A DNA stretch of 26,375 nt from Chara braunii. Taxonomy: Eukaryota; Streptophyta; Charophyceae; Charales; Characeae. Positions within the stretch are counted from its first letter, which is position 1. Each line of letters starts with the position of its first letter. Location: the NCBI GenBank assembly GCA_003427395.1, contig BFEA01000265.1:1484993-1511367 (forward strand). The letters run 5' to 3'. Position numbers and translations under genes: made by a program. This document shows, in pieces, positions 8,391-16,587 of this stretch. The notes under the pieces were generated by a model, which was given only the letters and a program-made list of their open reading frames with translations, made no database searches and was not told the origin of the DNA.

Positions 8391-8651
8391 AAGCGATGGA
8401 CGTTGGAAGTGGTGACGTCAACGGTAATGAGGTAACGAGAATGAGGATCTTAAGAAACAGTTGAGTGATTGCATCTGCTGAAGGAGATTATGGATCTACG
8501 CAGACAGGTTGCTGACAGGCAAGTGGCCGAAGATGTGATTCTTGCTCTCAAGGAGGAGATCGGGGAGCTGAAACAATCCGTTTATATGAAGACGAATTTC
8601 AAGCGGGAAATCCTTGGGCTGAGAAAAGAGGTGCATTTGCTACGTGATTAG
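8231..8651 (+). pseudogene. Element P coiled-coil protein segment
   Basis: Frame with EKEAKKKDEEAKEIAKKEEE, then FEEAMGARLEKRLDALGVMN, strongly helical and charged, probably a coiled coil. It stops at 8464. The protein then continues in another frame from 8469 with LKEIMDLRRQVADRQVAED and LRKEVHLLRD, again helical, to a TAG at 8649-8651. I expect this part to mediate self-assembly of the gag-like protein. Function is inferred from composition only. Confidence 0.6.
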
Positions 8652-9300
8652 AACGAGTGCGTGATTGTTGAAGCTAGCCAATGGAAGAAGGAACCGTTGA
8701 GACCAGGTAACAAGCGGGGTTATGTGGCGATGCAGATGCCTGATTGCTCTAACCAAGGTACTCTGAAACCGCGATGGACTAATAACGTGAGAGAAGGTGA
8801 CAAATGGAAAGTTGAATAACATAACTCGGCTGGCCAACATTGAGGCTGAAGCCCTCAAGGAAAAAAATGTTGAAGCTGAAATGAAAAGGATGGAGGCCAA
8901 GAAGCAAGTCAAGATGTTGGAGGAGCAGATGAGTGGATTGATGGCTAGCATAGAAAAGGCTAAAAGTAATGGAGGTACCAATTTGAAGGAGTGTTTGGAA
9001 GAAGTCGCCATGCGATCGGTGAGGAAAGGGATTAAGGCGACCCCTGGAAGAACGGGTGGTAATTCCGTCTTCACGATGGCTAACAAACGGATGGAGGAGT
9101 CTTCTAGCAAATCTGCCCTTACTGAGATCAACGATCGGGCGGAATATGCCAAGTAGAAGAAACAGCTTCGGATGCGGAGGAAGATCGGATTGGAGCCTCT
9201 ATGTAAGGAGTAAGGTGTTAAACTTGGTACGTTCGAGGAGACTATCTGCAGATTGGCGGAAGCTCGTGCAAGAAAGATCTTCGGACACAATAAGGCCCAG
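8652..9300 (+). pseudogene. Element P second helical region with SAP-like motif
   Basis: After the TAG at 8649 the frame reads QWKKEPLRPGNKRGYV and PRWTNNVREGDKWK, then after a shift 8797-9156 gives a 119-aa frame (LANIEAEALKEKNVEAEMKR ... GGTNLKECLEEVAMRSVRKG). A TAG at 9154 and a TAA near 9210 interrupt a segment QLRMRRKIGLEPLCKE then GVKLGTFEETICRLAE. The GL..L...GVK.GT..E.I.RLAE pattern resembles a SAP DNA-binding motif; this is tentative. The frame resumes at 9253. Confidence 0.5.
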
Positions 9301-9567
9301 GCTTTGAAACATGCACGCGAGGTACATCAGGTCAGTGAGAATGCCTCTAAAAAGTCCGCAACACTGAGGACGAGGATGAACGAAAGGTTGATTTATAGGG
9401 AGTTTTCCCAAACGTTACAAAGCTTTGGTCATTTGCCAACGAGTGCAGGGATAAAAGATGTGCTTACGGGCTTTCATCCGCGAGTTCTCGAAACATGTCT
9501 TCCTTTTCAGACTTCGGCTCATCTTCTTCTTTGTCTACAACTCCATTTTTCTTTCTTCGAGATATAA
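9253..9567 (+). pseudogene. Element P segment after the SAP-like motif
   Basis: Frame of 104 aa, MAEARARKIFGHNKAQALKH at the start, continuing the SAP-like segment in phase. The first half is charged and helical; the second half (from about residue 75) is hydrophobic and overlaps the next frame. The protein frame probably shifts at 9460-9560 into the GIY-YIG frame, or this is the end of the first protein. Confidence 0.45.
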
Positions 9568-10396
9568 GGGATTTAATGCCTTCTTTCGACTCGTGGTAAT
9601 CGGGTTTATTTTATGTGATCAAATTTCCTGGGCTAAGAAATTGAAGGATTGCGTATTGAAGTTGTTGATTGATGGAATTGATATTGAAGGTTGTGATAGT
9701 CCTCTTGTTTATGTTTTGCTCTCACGTGGGTCTCGATATCTCTACGTTGGGTCTACTTCCCGATCTCTTCCTATTAAGTGGAATGAGCATGTTTACCGTG
9801 CACCTAATCTGGGAGTGATTGATAAGGGGAAACGTAACCATCGATTGTATTCTTGGTTGAGGCACTGTCAAGTTGGGCAGTACGTAGCCATCCCACTGTT
9901 TCGCTATGGGATTGCGAATGTTTTGAGTCTGGAAAAGTAAGTGATCGGTCTATTGTGTTTGTACCTTAACTGTCAGGACCAGAAAAGCAAGAGGAAACGT
10001 AGGAGACCTGGAAATAAGGAAAGACGGAGGACAGAAAGGAAGAATCGGGAGATATGTATTGCTAGTATTCCACGTACTCACCTCATCTTTCATTCAACTA
10101 TTGGTGTCACTTCCTCTCACCTCTCTAGTATCTTAGATCTCTGTATTGAGAGGAAGATCCCTTCGGTTGGTATTGCTTGTTTGGGTGGTAAAATTGCTGC
10201 TGAGAGCTGGAAATTGATTAAGAGAAGGTATGTCTCTTCGCTAAATCATTCTTCAGATAATTTCATGTTATTGAAGAAATGGAAGGGAGTTTTTCAACCA
10301 GGCAAATTCCTGACTATTGTTGTTATCGTCCCATTTATGTCAAAATCTTTAATTTTGAAACTTGCTTTCGCTGGTTGCCTATCTAATCCAATCTGA
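9458..10396 (+). pseudogene. GIY-YIG nuclease domain of element P (one nonsense codon)
   Basis: A 160-aa frame ends in TAA at 9938-9940 and the same frame continues from 9941 to 10396. The GIY-YIG signature is VYVLLSRGSRYLYVG with Tyr85 and Tyr96. Then come IKWNEH, where Arg is expected but Lys is found, LEK with the metal-binding Glu (residue 159) directly before the TAA, and YLN with the conserved Asn ten codons after it. The TAA therefore falls inside the domain and is a nonsense mutation. It is followed by a very basic stretch (KSKRKRRRPGNKERRR) and an unknown domain. In Penelope-like elements such nucleases cut the target DNA. The first 70 residues may not be native frame. Confidence 0.7.
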
Positions 10397-10922
10397 CGAC
10401 TTGAGATTTTGCTATTCTCATGCAAGCATATTCTGCCATTCGCAGCTTTTCGGGAAAACGGTCTCGCTATCAGTTACGGGTCATTTTGTCAGGTATAATT
10501 AAGAGGAGATTCAGTGTTAACATTAGGCACCGATTGACGGTGAAAATAACTTATGATGAGGGAATGTGTAAGCCGAGTATCAAATCCTTTTACTCGAGCC
10601 TGGTGATGAAAGCTGATGTGGACGAGGGGTGGAAGCAAATGGTGGTCCGGCCAATGAGGGTCGTCTAGTTCAGAAATAAAAGTGTGGGAGATTGGATCTT
10701 TAACTTTCGGGCGGCCGCTCGGGGAAGAAATGACACATGTGATCGCGATGTTCTTTCCGAGTCGTTTCCTCGTATTGACGGTCATATCTGCTTCCTTGTG
10801 AATGAGTGGGAGGACGCCCCTGGTTGGCTACGTAATAGCAAGAACATTGTCAAGCCAGCCATAAATGATGTTCCTAGTAGACTAAGGCAACAGGTTCTCG
10901 GTTCGTTGCTTGGTCTGCATAG
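10397..10922 (+). pseudogene. Element P unknown region after GIY-YIG
   Basis: Two open segments in different frames: 10420-10668 (MQAYSAIRSFSGKRSRYQLR ... WKQMVVRPMRVV) and 10684-10953 (IDGHICFLVNEWEDAPGWLR ... INDVPSRLRQQVLG). They probably belong to one original protein with a frameshift near 10670. No RT motif (no F/Y-x-D-D box) was seen. The second segment runs directly into the 3' terminal region, which supports loss of the RT by internal deletion. Confidence 0.4.
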
Positions 10923-11133
10923 TTGGGATGTCAACAGACACTCGATTGCGTGACAACGACCCCTGACGATTCCGGATCCAGCTCCGGATGAAACATGTTG
11001 GGTCACCGCAGGAAGAGTTTTGACCATGGTTTGTTCGATACGGGCACAACACCTATTCTCAAGTTCAACTCGATAGGCTGCGACTTCATTGTTTTTGGTA
11101 ATAGCCTATCATATAGCGTCCGGGAGACGTTGA

Positions 11134-11198
<65 letters not shown>

Positions 11199-11362
11199 GT
11201 CTCCCTTCCTTGTGTCTGAATGTGGTCGTCTCTTTGGCCTATGTGTGTTAGATATTGCGGTCTTGTCATGCTTGAGTTTGATGTCTCCTTAGGCCGTTTG
11301 GCCAATACTGGTAGTGTCGTTTGTTTGTGACACATATGGATACTGTGCGAGTTTAACTCACC
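10923..11362 (+). repeat. Element P 3' terminal region
   Basis: Matches 1871-2313 from the TGTCAACAG..CACTCG start through the terminal gtgYgagttt. It includes GACCATGGTTTGTTCGATAC and a second (CT)n tract. It is followed at 11363 by unrelated DNA. Confidence 0.85.
11136..11196. repeat. (CT)n tract inside element P 3' region
   Basis: 61 bp of CT repeat, almost the same length as the 59-bp tract at 2091-2149 and in the same position between GGGAGAC.TTGA and GGGTCTCCCTTCC. Confidence 0.95.
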
Positions 11363-12250
11363 CCCCCCCTAGGTCACCTTGTTTGATCGGCGGCACGGCC
11401 GTCCGACCAGTGAAGCGCCCAGTCAAAAAAAAAAAGAATCCCACAAAAATAAACTGAACAACTTTTGCCTCAAGGTCACATCGAAATTCTTTACCAAATT
11501 TGACATATTATCTCCAGCGACAGGCGATCCGATTCCTTTACCTAGTCAAGATATGCTATTAGGATTATATATATATATATATCGTCACAAAATATAATAT
11601 ATACATACAATATATATATACAGAGTGGCGGGCGTTCAGGACGGGCCGAACCCCCGAACCCGAACGCCCGAACGTACTAGACCCCTTGGGGATGCGTTCA
11701 ACCGTTCGAGCGGAACGCGGACCCAAAAAAAAAAAAATCCAAAAAATCCAAAAACTCTGAACAAAACATATGTTATGCAGAAAAATAAACTAAACAACAT
11801 TTGCCTGAGCATTACATCCAAATTCCTTACCAAATTTGAAATAAAAATAAAAGAGAAAAATAAATACTAATAAGGAAAAAAAAAGTGCGCAAACCCGTTT
11901 TCGACACCGCCGTCTTTGGCGATTTTTCATTTCTTTTTGGCATAGCCAAACGCCCTGCAACTTTAAATATGTTTACTTCACATAATACAAAACTCATGCA
12001 AAAAGTTTCAAAAAATAATAAAATATTTGAGGCACCAAAATAAAATCACAACAAAAAGTGCAAAGTGAAAAATTCTAGGGTTAAATTGTAAAATTTTCGT
12101 GAATTGCCTTGTGCATTTTCGAGATTTGCAGTTTATAGCCCGTAGTTCTTTGCCAATAGTGTTTCGATTCTAGAAACATGCCGGCATTCTCCTGTGCAGT
12201 AAGGATATTATATTGTCATAGATTTGCTTTGCAATTTTTTTATCTTTTGA
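11363..12250. repeat. AT-rich dispersed-repeat block with CGAAC-rich patch
   Basis: No gene supported. 11440-11530 and 11726-11850 are diverged direct repeats, each an A run followed by AAATAAACT.AACAAC.TTTGCCT and TTACCAAATTTGA. Between them lie an (AT)n tract (11564-11582) and a CGAAC-rich patch (11636-11725). 11885-12060 has a diverged direct repeat at 12414-12560 (ACACCGCC.TCTTTG, then ATTTTTCAT). This looks like the body of one or more non-autonomous repeats. Confidence 0.55.
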
Positions 12251-12251
12251 A

Positions 12252-12412
12252 GATCCCTTAAAGGGACACTGGACCCGGTTTCCAGGAGCCTAAGCTGAGT
12301 ATTGGCCTCAGCAGATTTGTACCAGGTTGATATGTAGGGGTATGTTCCCGGGCCCCGGTTGTCTCATTGGAATGGAAATGCTATGTTTCTCCAAAAAAAA
12401 AAAAAAAAAAAA
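12252..12412 (+). mobile_element. SINE-like copy 2 with poly-A tail
   Basis: Shared core AAGGGACACTGGACCCGGTT at 12260-12284, about 100 bp of copy-specific sequence, then a run of about 21 A (12391-12411). Opposite in orientation to the copies at 2311 and 18709. The start is uncertain. Confidence 0.5.
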
Positions 12413-12580
12413 AGAGTAGCCGAGCACGTTTTAACACCGCCATCTTTGACAATTTTTCATTTTTTTTGGCTCGGCAAAATGCCTTGAAAATTTATATGTG
12501 TGTAGCGCATATCCTACAGAACTTACCAAAAACATTTCAACAAAAAAAATTCATTTTTAGGCCCCAAAATAATTTCTGGC

Positions 12581-12680
12581 GGGGGCCGAACCCCTTCAGG
12601 TTCGGCCCCCGAACGGGACCCTGAACGCCCGAACGTTCGGGGGTCAGCCCGGGGGCCCCCGAACGTCCGGCCTTGTAACC
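12581..12680. repeat. CGAAC hairpin cluster
   Basis: A perfect 12-bp stem GGGGGCCGAACC (12581-12592) pairs with GGTTCGGCCCCC (12599-12610) across a 6-base loop. Then CCCGAACGTTCGGG (12628-12641) is a 14-bp perfect palindrome. Several more CCCGAACG words follow. The same words occur at 11636-11725, in flanks that are also related. Confidence 0.85.
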
Positions 12681-12828
12681 ATGTATATATGTATATTGTC
12701 AAACAGAGCTGCCCGGTAAACCGTAGGCAGAGAGGGAGAAGAGGACAACAAACGAGGGGCTGTGACAAACTGTTTCATCGGAGTTTCACCATCTCATCAG
12801 GAGGCTGAACCTATATATTGTCACATAA

Positions 12829-13042
12829 CTATGAACTAAAAGCGCGCACGTTGTGAAACAAATGGCAGAAACAAAAAATTAAAAACAAGACAAACATGAA
12901 GGGCACACTGAAACCATTCATTTTTCTCATTCTTCTTTTAACTGCCCCTTCACCGTGCCTCTCACGTACAAGGCTTGCCACGTTGATGAAGTCGAGCGCG
13001 AGCTGCCCCCATCCCCGTGTACCATAACGGTCCACTTGTACG
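12829..13042 (-). CDS. Possible 3' exon of a minus-strand gene
   Basis: A strong acceptor-like site (pyrimidine-rich, then TCTTTCTCGCAG) ends at 13043, with possible exon sequence from 13042 leftward. Two frames are open after it: one reads YKWTVMVHGDGG and stops near 12927, the other reads VQVDRYGTRGWGQLALDF and runs to 12829. I cannot tell which is used. It lies about 200 bp downstream of the Josephin-like frame, on the same strand. Low confidence, no family recognised. Confidence 0.25.
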
Positions 13043-13231
13043 CTGCGAGAAAGAGGCAGAGTGAAGGGGGAGGGGATAAACACAGGGAGGAGAGATGGAG
13101 AGCAAACAAACAAAGAACGATAAAGGGAAAGTAAGGGAAAGTACGGACTGTGGAGATTCAAGACTGAGTCTCTCCTTGACGACAGAGAGGACATGCATTG
13201 TAAGGATGAGGTGGATGAACACATGGAAGAC

Positions 13232-13912
13232 CTAGCCGAGCATTCTCAGTTCAACAATTGCCACGACGGCTGGCATTGAGCATACCCACGATACACCACC
13301 GACAAATGGTTGTCGATTGCAGGCCAAAATGAAAGACGAACGGTCACCACAAAAGCACATGCATTCCGTACAGCGCCCATGGCCGCACAATGGACATATA
13401 GTGTCTGGATGCGGAGGGTGCCTGCAGTCAGGAACAGAGGGACAGTCCTGTGCACACATGGATGCAGAAACCATATCATTGTAGTGATTGTGACAGAGAC
13501 GATGGCGGCTACAACCGAGCGTAACAGTGTTTGTGGCTGTGCAAAAGAGAAGGTCGCACAGTGTTGGTACATTGTTTTGCTGCAGCATGGGGCCAGAGGA
13601 ATGATCTTCGACATAAAAGAGATTGCGGACGGTTTGTTGCGGCAAGAAAACAGCATCATTTTGTAAGAAATCAGTGACATCAGTCATGGCATGGACCATG
13701 GTGCCGCTGTCCCACAGCTCCCAGTGGTCAGAGGCATGTACAATGGCCATGTAATGGCCAGGCCCGTGCACAATGCAAGCAGAGATGTGGAATGGAGGAT
13801 TAAACCACTTACTTGCTCGGGCATTGCGTAGTTCAAGTTGACGGTCCCTCATTGCTACTTGTAGGACAGCAATGGTAAAGCCTCCTTCGCTGGTATAATT
13901 ACAATCCTCTGG
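13232..13912 (-). CDS. Josephin/cysteine-protease-like and Cys-rich exon
   Basis: The minus-strand frame is open from 14023 to 13232 (263 aa), but a TTGCACAG acceptor at 13913 suggests the exon begins at 13912. It reads GGFTIAVLQVAM, and later GHYMAIVHASDHWELWDSG. A hydrophobic helix followed by a His-aromatic strand and a W-D-S turn resembles the second half of a Josephin (ataxin-3-type) or other papain-fold deubiquitinase, with His and Asp in plausible catalytic positions. The catalytic Cys would be in an upstream exon not identified. The last 110 residues are Cys/His rich (CSRHRLCHNHY, CPLCGHGRCTECMCFCG) and could bind zinc. A USP-like fold is an alternative. Whether it is a live gene or part of a transposon is open. 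Confidence 0.4.
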   Translation of the reverse strand, partial: PEDCNYTSEGGFTIAVLQVAMRDRQLELRNARASKWFNPPFHISACIVHGPGHYMAIVHASDHWELWDSGTMVHAMTDVTDFLQNDAVFLPQQTVRNLFYVEDHSSGPMLQQNNVPTLCDLLFCTATNTVTLGCSRHRLCHNHYNDMVSASMCAQDCPSVPDCRHPPHPDTICPLCGHGRCTECMCFCGDRSSFILACNRQPFVGGVSWVCSMPAVVAIVELRMLG

Positions 13913-14049
13913 CTGTGCAATCAGACTCACTTTCTTCTCACTTCGCATGCATGTAAACAGATGGCAAATCACCCTGGCGCCAGGCGCCCACACAAAGCTC
14001 AGAGATATTACAGGCGAGAACACAGTTCAGATACAAACTCGCTTCAAGT

Positions 14050-14397
14050 AACTATGGCGCGTGTGCGCCCTTACATCATCCCCCACAAAACTATCCTCAC
14101 AACTTGTTCACACGCACACTTCACTGGATCTCCCTGGATATCCCACGCGCACACACTCTTACTGCACACTCGTACACACACATTGAAGACTACTCTAACC
14201 TATCGCAGCTATGACTGGTTAGCAAACTATGGCGCATGTGCGCCCTTACATCATCCCCCACGACACTGTATCCTCACAACTTTTTCACGCACACTTCACT
14301 GGATCTCCCTGGATATCCCACGCGCACACACTCTCAGTGCTCACACGTACACACACACACTGAAGACTACTCTAACCTAGCGCAGCTATGGCTGCCC
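14050..14397. repeat. 175-bp tandem duplication
   Basis: Units 14050-14224 and 14225-14397 both begin AACTATGGCGC(G/A)TGTGCGCCC and pass through CACTGGATCTCCCTGGATAT to GAAGACTACTCTAACCTA. By eye over 90% identical. Rich in CACACA. No gene supported. Confidence 0.9.
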
Positions 14398-14710
14398 GCT
14401 AACCCTATCACTACTAGCAGCTATGGCTGCTCTGTTTCCCTTGCAGCCCACTTCAGCTTCGGGCAACCGCAGACCAGCTCACACAAGACGCACTGGCAGC
14501 GCTTCTGCTTGGCTCGCAGCAGAATGAATGAATTGCTGGACGCTGCCTCTAGATTTATACTTCTGGGCCCTTGGTGCACCCAGTCCCACATGGTACCTTC
14601 TGACTGGACAAAGTGTGACTGGGACCGGATACTGCTGACTTGAGTTGGACTCCCCACTTGCCCACTTGCCTCTGGTCCAATGTGAGCAAAGACTCGAAAG
14701 GCCACTTCCG
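14398..14710. other. Unassigned stretch
   Basis: Nothing recognised. Open frames on both strands are short and lack any family resemblance. Confidence 0.4.
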
Positions 14711-14803
14711 GGCCTTTCGGGACTGTAGCAGCTACGACCTTGGCCTTTCAGGACTGTAGCAGCTACGACCTTGACCTTTCAGGACTGTAGCAGCTACGAC
14801 CTC
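14711..14803. repeat. 31-bp tandem repeat, three units
   Basis: Three units (14711-14741, 14742-14772, 14773-14803) with core GGACTGTAGCAGCTACGACC. The inner CTGTAGCAGCTACG is itself nearly self-complementary (GTAGCAGCTAC). Confidence 0.92.
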
Positions 14804-15003
14804 TACACAGCTGTGCCCCCTATTCAACAGACCTACAGAGCGAACCCCTACAACTACACAAACCTACGACAGACAACAGTGAACTACCAAAACACAGGTC
14901 ACGGGTTCAAACACACAGGGGTCGACTCGATACTGTACACGGGTGTGGTAAGGTCTAGGGATCAAGCCCTGGGATCTGCATCTGCGACTGCTAAGGTGAA
15001 AAA

Positions 15004-15768
15004 CTATTTCAGCTGTAGTTGGGGAAGATTAGCATCAAGCTGAAGGGCGATTGCAAGGAAGTCTGATGGTGTATAAAACGGGCGGTGGAGAATGTGAAGA
15101 CAGATATTAGTTGCCGTCAGACCACAGAGATTTGTTGGATGCTGGCCAACAATTTGCAGATCACCCAGATGGTGTTGCAAGGCCATACTGTGTTGGGTTA
15201 TTTTCTGGTCAGTCATTTGCAGACCACCCATGTGGTCTGCGCGTGGCGGAGCACAAATTTGTGGTTCACCCGAACAGTGCTGGTCAACCATTTGCAGATC
15301 CCCCATGTGGTTTACGCCTCCTGGGCTCAACTGCAATCCGGGCAGATCATGTTCCAATCCCTCAACGTTAAGGGCTGCATCCTGAGTACCGACTGTCCCT
15401 GGAGTCAGGAGTGTACTCTGGGCAGGGACCACATCGTGTTGTACAGGTGAGTCATGAACATCTAACGCCGCAGGGTATAAAACATGGTGCCGTGGCTGCC
15501 TGCAGGCAGCTGGACTATCTGCAGAAGGCATAGGAGCGGATATTGCCATCTGAAATGAAGGAACCGCAACAACCTGTGGAGGAGGCACAGAGAGAATCGG
15601 GGCAGACAAAGAAACAGGTTGTTGATCCCCGGGCAAGTGTCGATGCCGCGGATGTCGTTGGTGATACACAACAAGAGGAGTAGTGGTGTTGCAAACAGAA
15701 GATGAACTTGTCCCTAGCAACGAACGTGGAACAATGAGAACAATGGAAACTGGAGAGTCTGTTCGCAA
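15004..15768 (-). CDS. Unknown Pro/Ser/His-rich open frame, left arm of inverted repeat
   Basis: Uninterrupted 254-aa frame on the minus strand. The first 60% (RTDSPVSIVLIVPRSLL ... APMPSADSPAACRQ ... NVEGLEHDLPGLQL) lies within the left arm of the inverted repeat. The C-terminal part has three degenerate copies of an HMGDLQMVDQH-like unit, encoded by DNA repeats at about 15141, 15205 and 15280. No domain recognised. A nearly identical frame exists on the plus strand in the other arm. The protein is low in charge and rich in Pro, Ser, Val and Gln. It could be a fragment of a transposon protein or an exon; start unknown. Confidence 0.35.
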   Translation of the reverse strand: MRTDSPVSIVLIVPRSLLGTSSSSVCNTTTPLVVYHQRHPRHRHLPGDQQPVSLSAPILSVPPPQVVAVPSFQMAISAPMPSADSPAACRQPRHHVLYPAALDVHDSPVQHDVVPAQSTLLTPGTVGTQDAALNVEGLEHDLPGLQLSPGGVNHMGDLQMVDQHCSGEPQICAPPRADHMGGLQMTDQKITQHSMALQHHLGDLQIVGQHPTNLCGLTATNICLHILHRPFYTPSDFLAIALQLDANLPQLQLK

Positions 15769-15820
15769 GCGAGACCGTGGAGTAGATGGGGGTGGTGAGG
15801 AGGAACGTAGCCGTCTGGGG

Positions 15821-15989
15821 TCAACTGCAATCCGGGCAGATCATGTTCCAATCCCTCAACGTTAAGGGCTGCATCCTGAGCACTGACTGTCCCTGGAGTC
15901 GGGAGTGTACTCTGGGCAGGGACCACATCGTGTTGTACAGGTGAGTCGTGAACATCTAACGCCGCAGGGTATAAAACATGGTGCCGTGG
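15821..15989 (+). repeat. Direct copy of 15327-15495 inside the spacer
   Basis: Starts TCAACTGCAATCCG and ends GTGCCGTGG, offset 494 bp from the left-arm copy, with a few substitutions. After it, the spacer has about 60 bp of unique pyrimidine-rich sequence ending in GGCCGCAG at 16051, which looks like a splice acceptor for the right-arm frame. Confidence 0.92.
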
Positions 15990-16038
15990 TCCTTTACTCC
16001 AAAATCTTGCCCAATCCACTCCCCTCTCATCTCTTTCT

Positions 16039-16449
16039 GTGCTTGGCCGCAGACGGCTATGTTCCTCCTCACCACCCCCATCTACTCCATGGTCTTGCTT
16101 GCGGACAGACTCTCCAGTTTCCATTGTTCTCATTGTTCCACGTTCGTTGCTAGCGACAAGTTCATCTTCTGTTTGCAACACCACTACTCCTCTTGTTGTG
16201 TATCACCAACGACATCCGCGGCATCGACACTTGCCCGGGGATCAACAACCTGTTTCTTTGTCTGCCCCGATTCTCTCTGTGCCTCCTCCACAGGTTGTTG
16301 CGGTTCCTTCATGTCAGATGGCAATATCCGCTCCTATGCCTTCTGCAGATAGTCCAGCTGCCTGCAGGCAGCAACGACACCATGTTTTATACCCTGCGGC
16401 GTTAGATGTTCACGACTCACCTGTACAACACGATGTGGTCCCTGCCTAG
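16039..16449 (+). CDS. Unknown Pro/Ser/His-rich open frame, right arm of inverted repeat
   Basis: Plus-strand 136-aa frame matching the first part of the 254-aa minus-strand frame in the other arm (shared RTDSPVSIVLIVPRSLL, VVYHQRHPRHRHLPGDQQ, SADSPAACRQ). It ends at a TAG (16447-16449), beyond which the shared frame continues (LNVEGLEHDLPGLQL) to the end of the arm. The stop is absent from the left arm, so this copy is probably the more decayed one. No function recognised. Confidence 0.3.
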   Translation: MLGRRRLCSSSPPPSTPWSCLRTDSPVSIVLIVPRSLLATSSSSVCNTTTPLVVYHQRHPRHRHLPGDQQPVSLSAPILSVPPPQVVAVPSCQMAISAPMPSADSPAACRQQRHHVLYPAALDVHDSPVQHDVVPA

Positions 16450-16587
16450 AGTACACTCCCGACTCCAGGGACAGTCCGTACTCAGGATGCAGCCCTTAAC
16501 GTTGAGGGATTGGAACATGATCTGCCCGGATTGCAGTTGACCCCAGGAGGCGTAAACAACATGGGGGATCTGCAAATGGTTGACCAG

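Larger units (their letters stand above)
7514..11362 (+). mobile_element. Element P: CCHC / coiled-coil / GIY-YIG retroelement, RT lost
   Basis: Plus-strand element starting where the right LINE copy breaks off. In order: CCHC zinc knuckle (7642-7710), Pro/Ser-rich spacer, K/E-rich coiled coil duplicated in tandem (7864-8390), a second helical region (8797-9156), SAP-like motif (9150-9275), GIY-YIG nuclease (9700-9990), a basic stretch, an unknown region to about 10920, then the 3' region shared with 1871-2313. No RT motif is visible between GIY-YIG and the 3' end, and the join at about 10923 looks like an internal deletion. Zinc knuckle, GIY-YIG and pseudo-LTR behaviour suggest a Penelope-like element with an N-terminal nuclease, but this is inferred. 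Many stops and frameshifts make it inactive. Confidence 0.65.

Noticed and set aside
8640-9290. 216-aa minus-strand frame
   Set aside because: Antisense to the helical K/E-rich region of element P; Leu/Phe/Ser-rich as expected for the reverse of such a region.
13975-13990. TGGCGCCAGGCGCCCA as a primer-binding site (also TGGCGCTCGGCGCCCA at 21102)
   Set aside because: It starts like some tRNA-primed sites, but the rest is a self-complementary GC word and no LTR edge or gag was seen beside either copy.
15714-16184. 156-aa minus-strand frame spanning the inverted-repeat centre
   Set aside because: A by-product of joining left-arm and spacer copies; its beginning is antisense to the shared frame.
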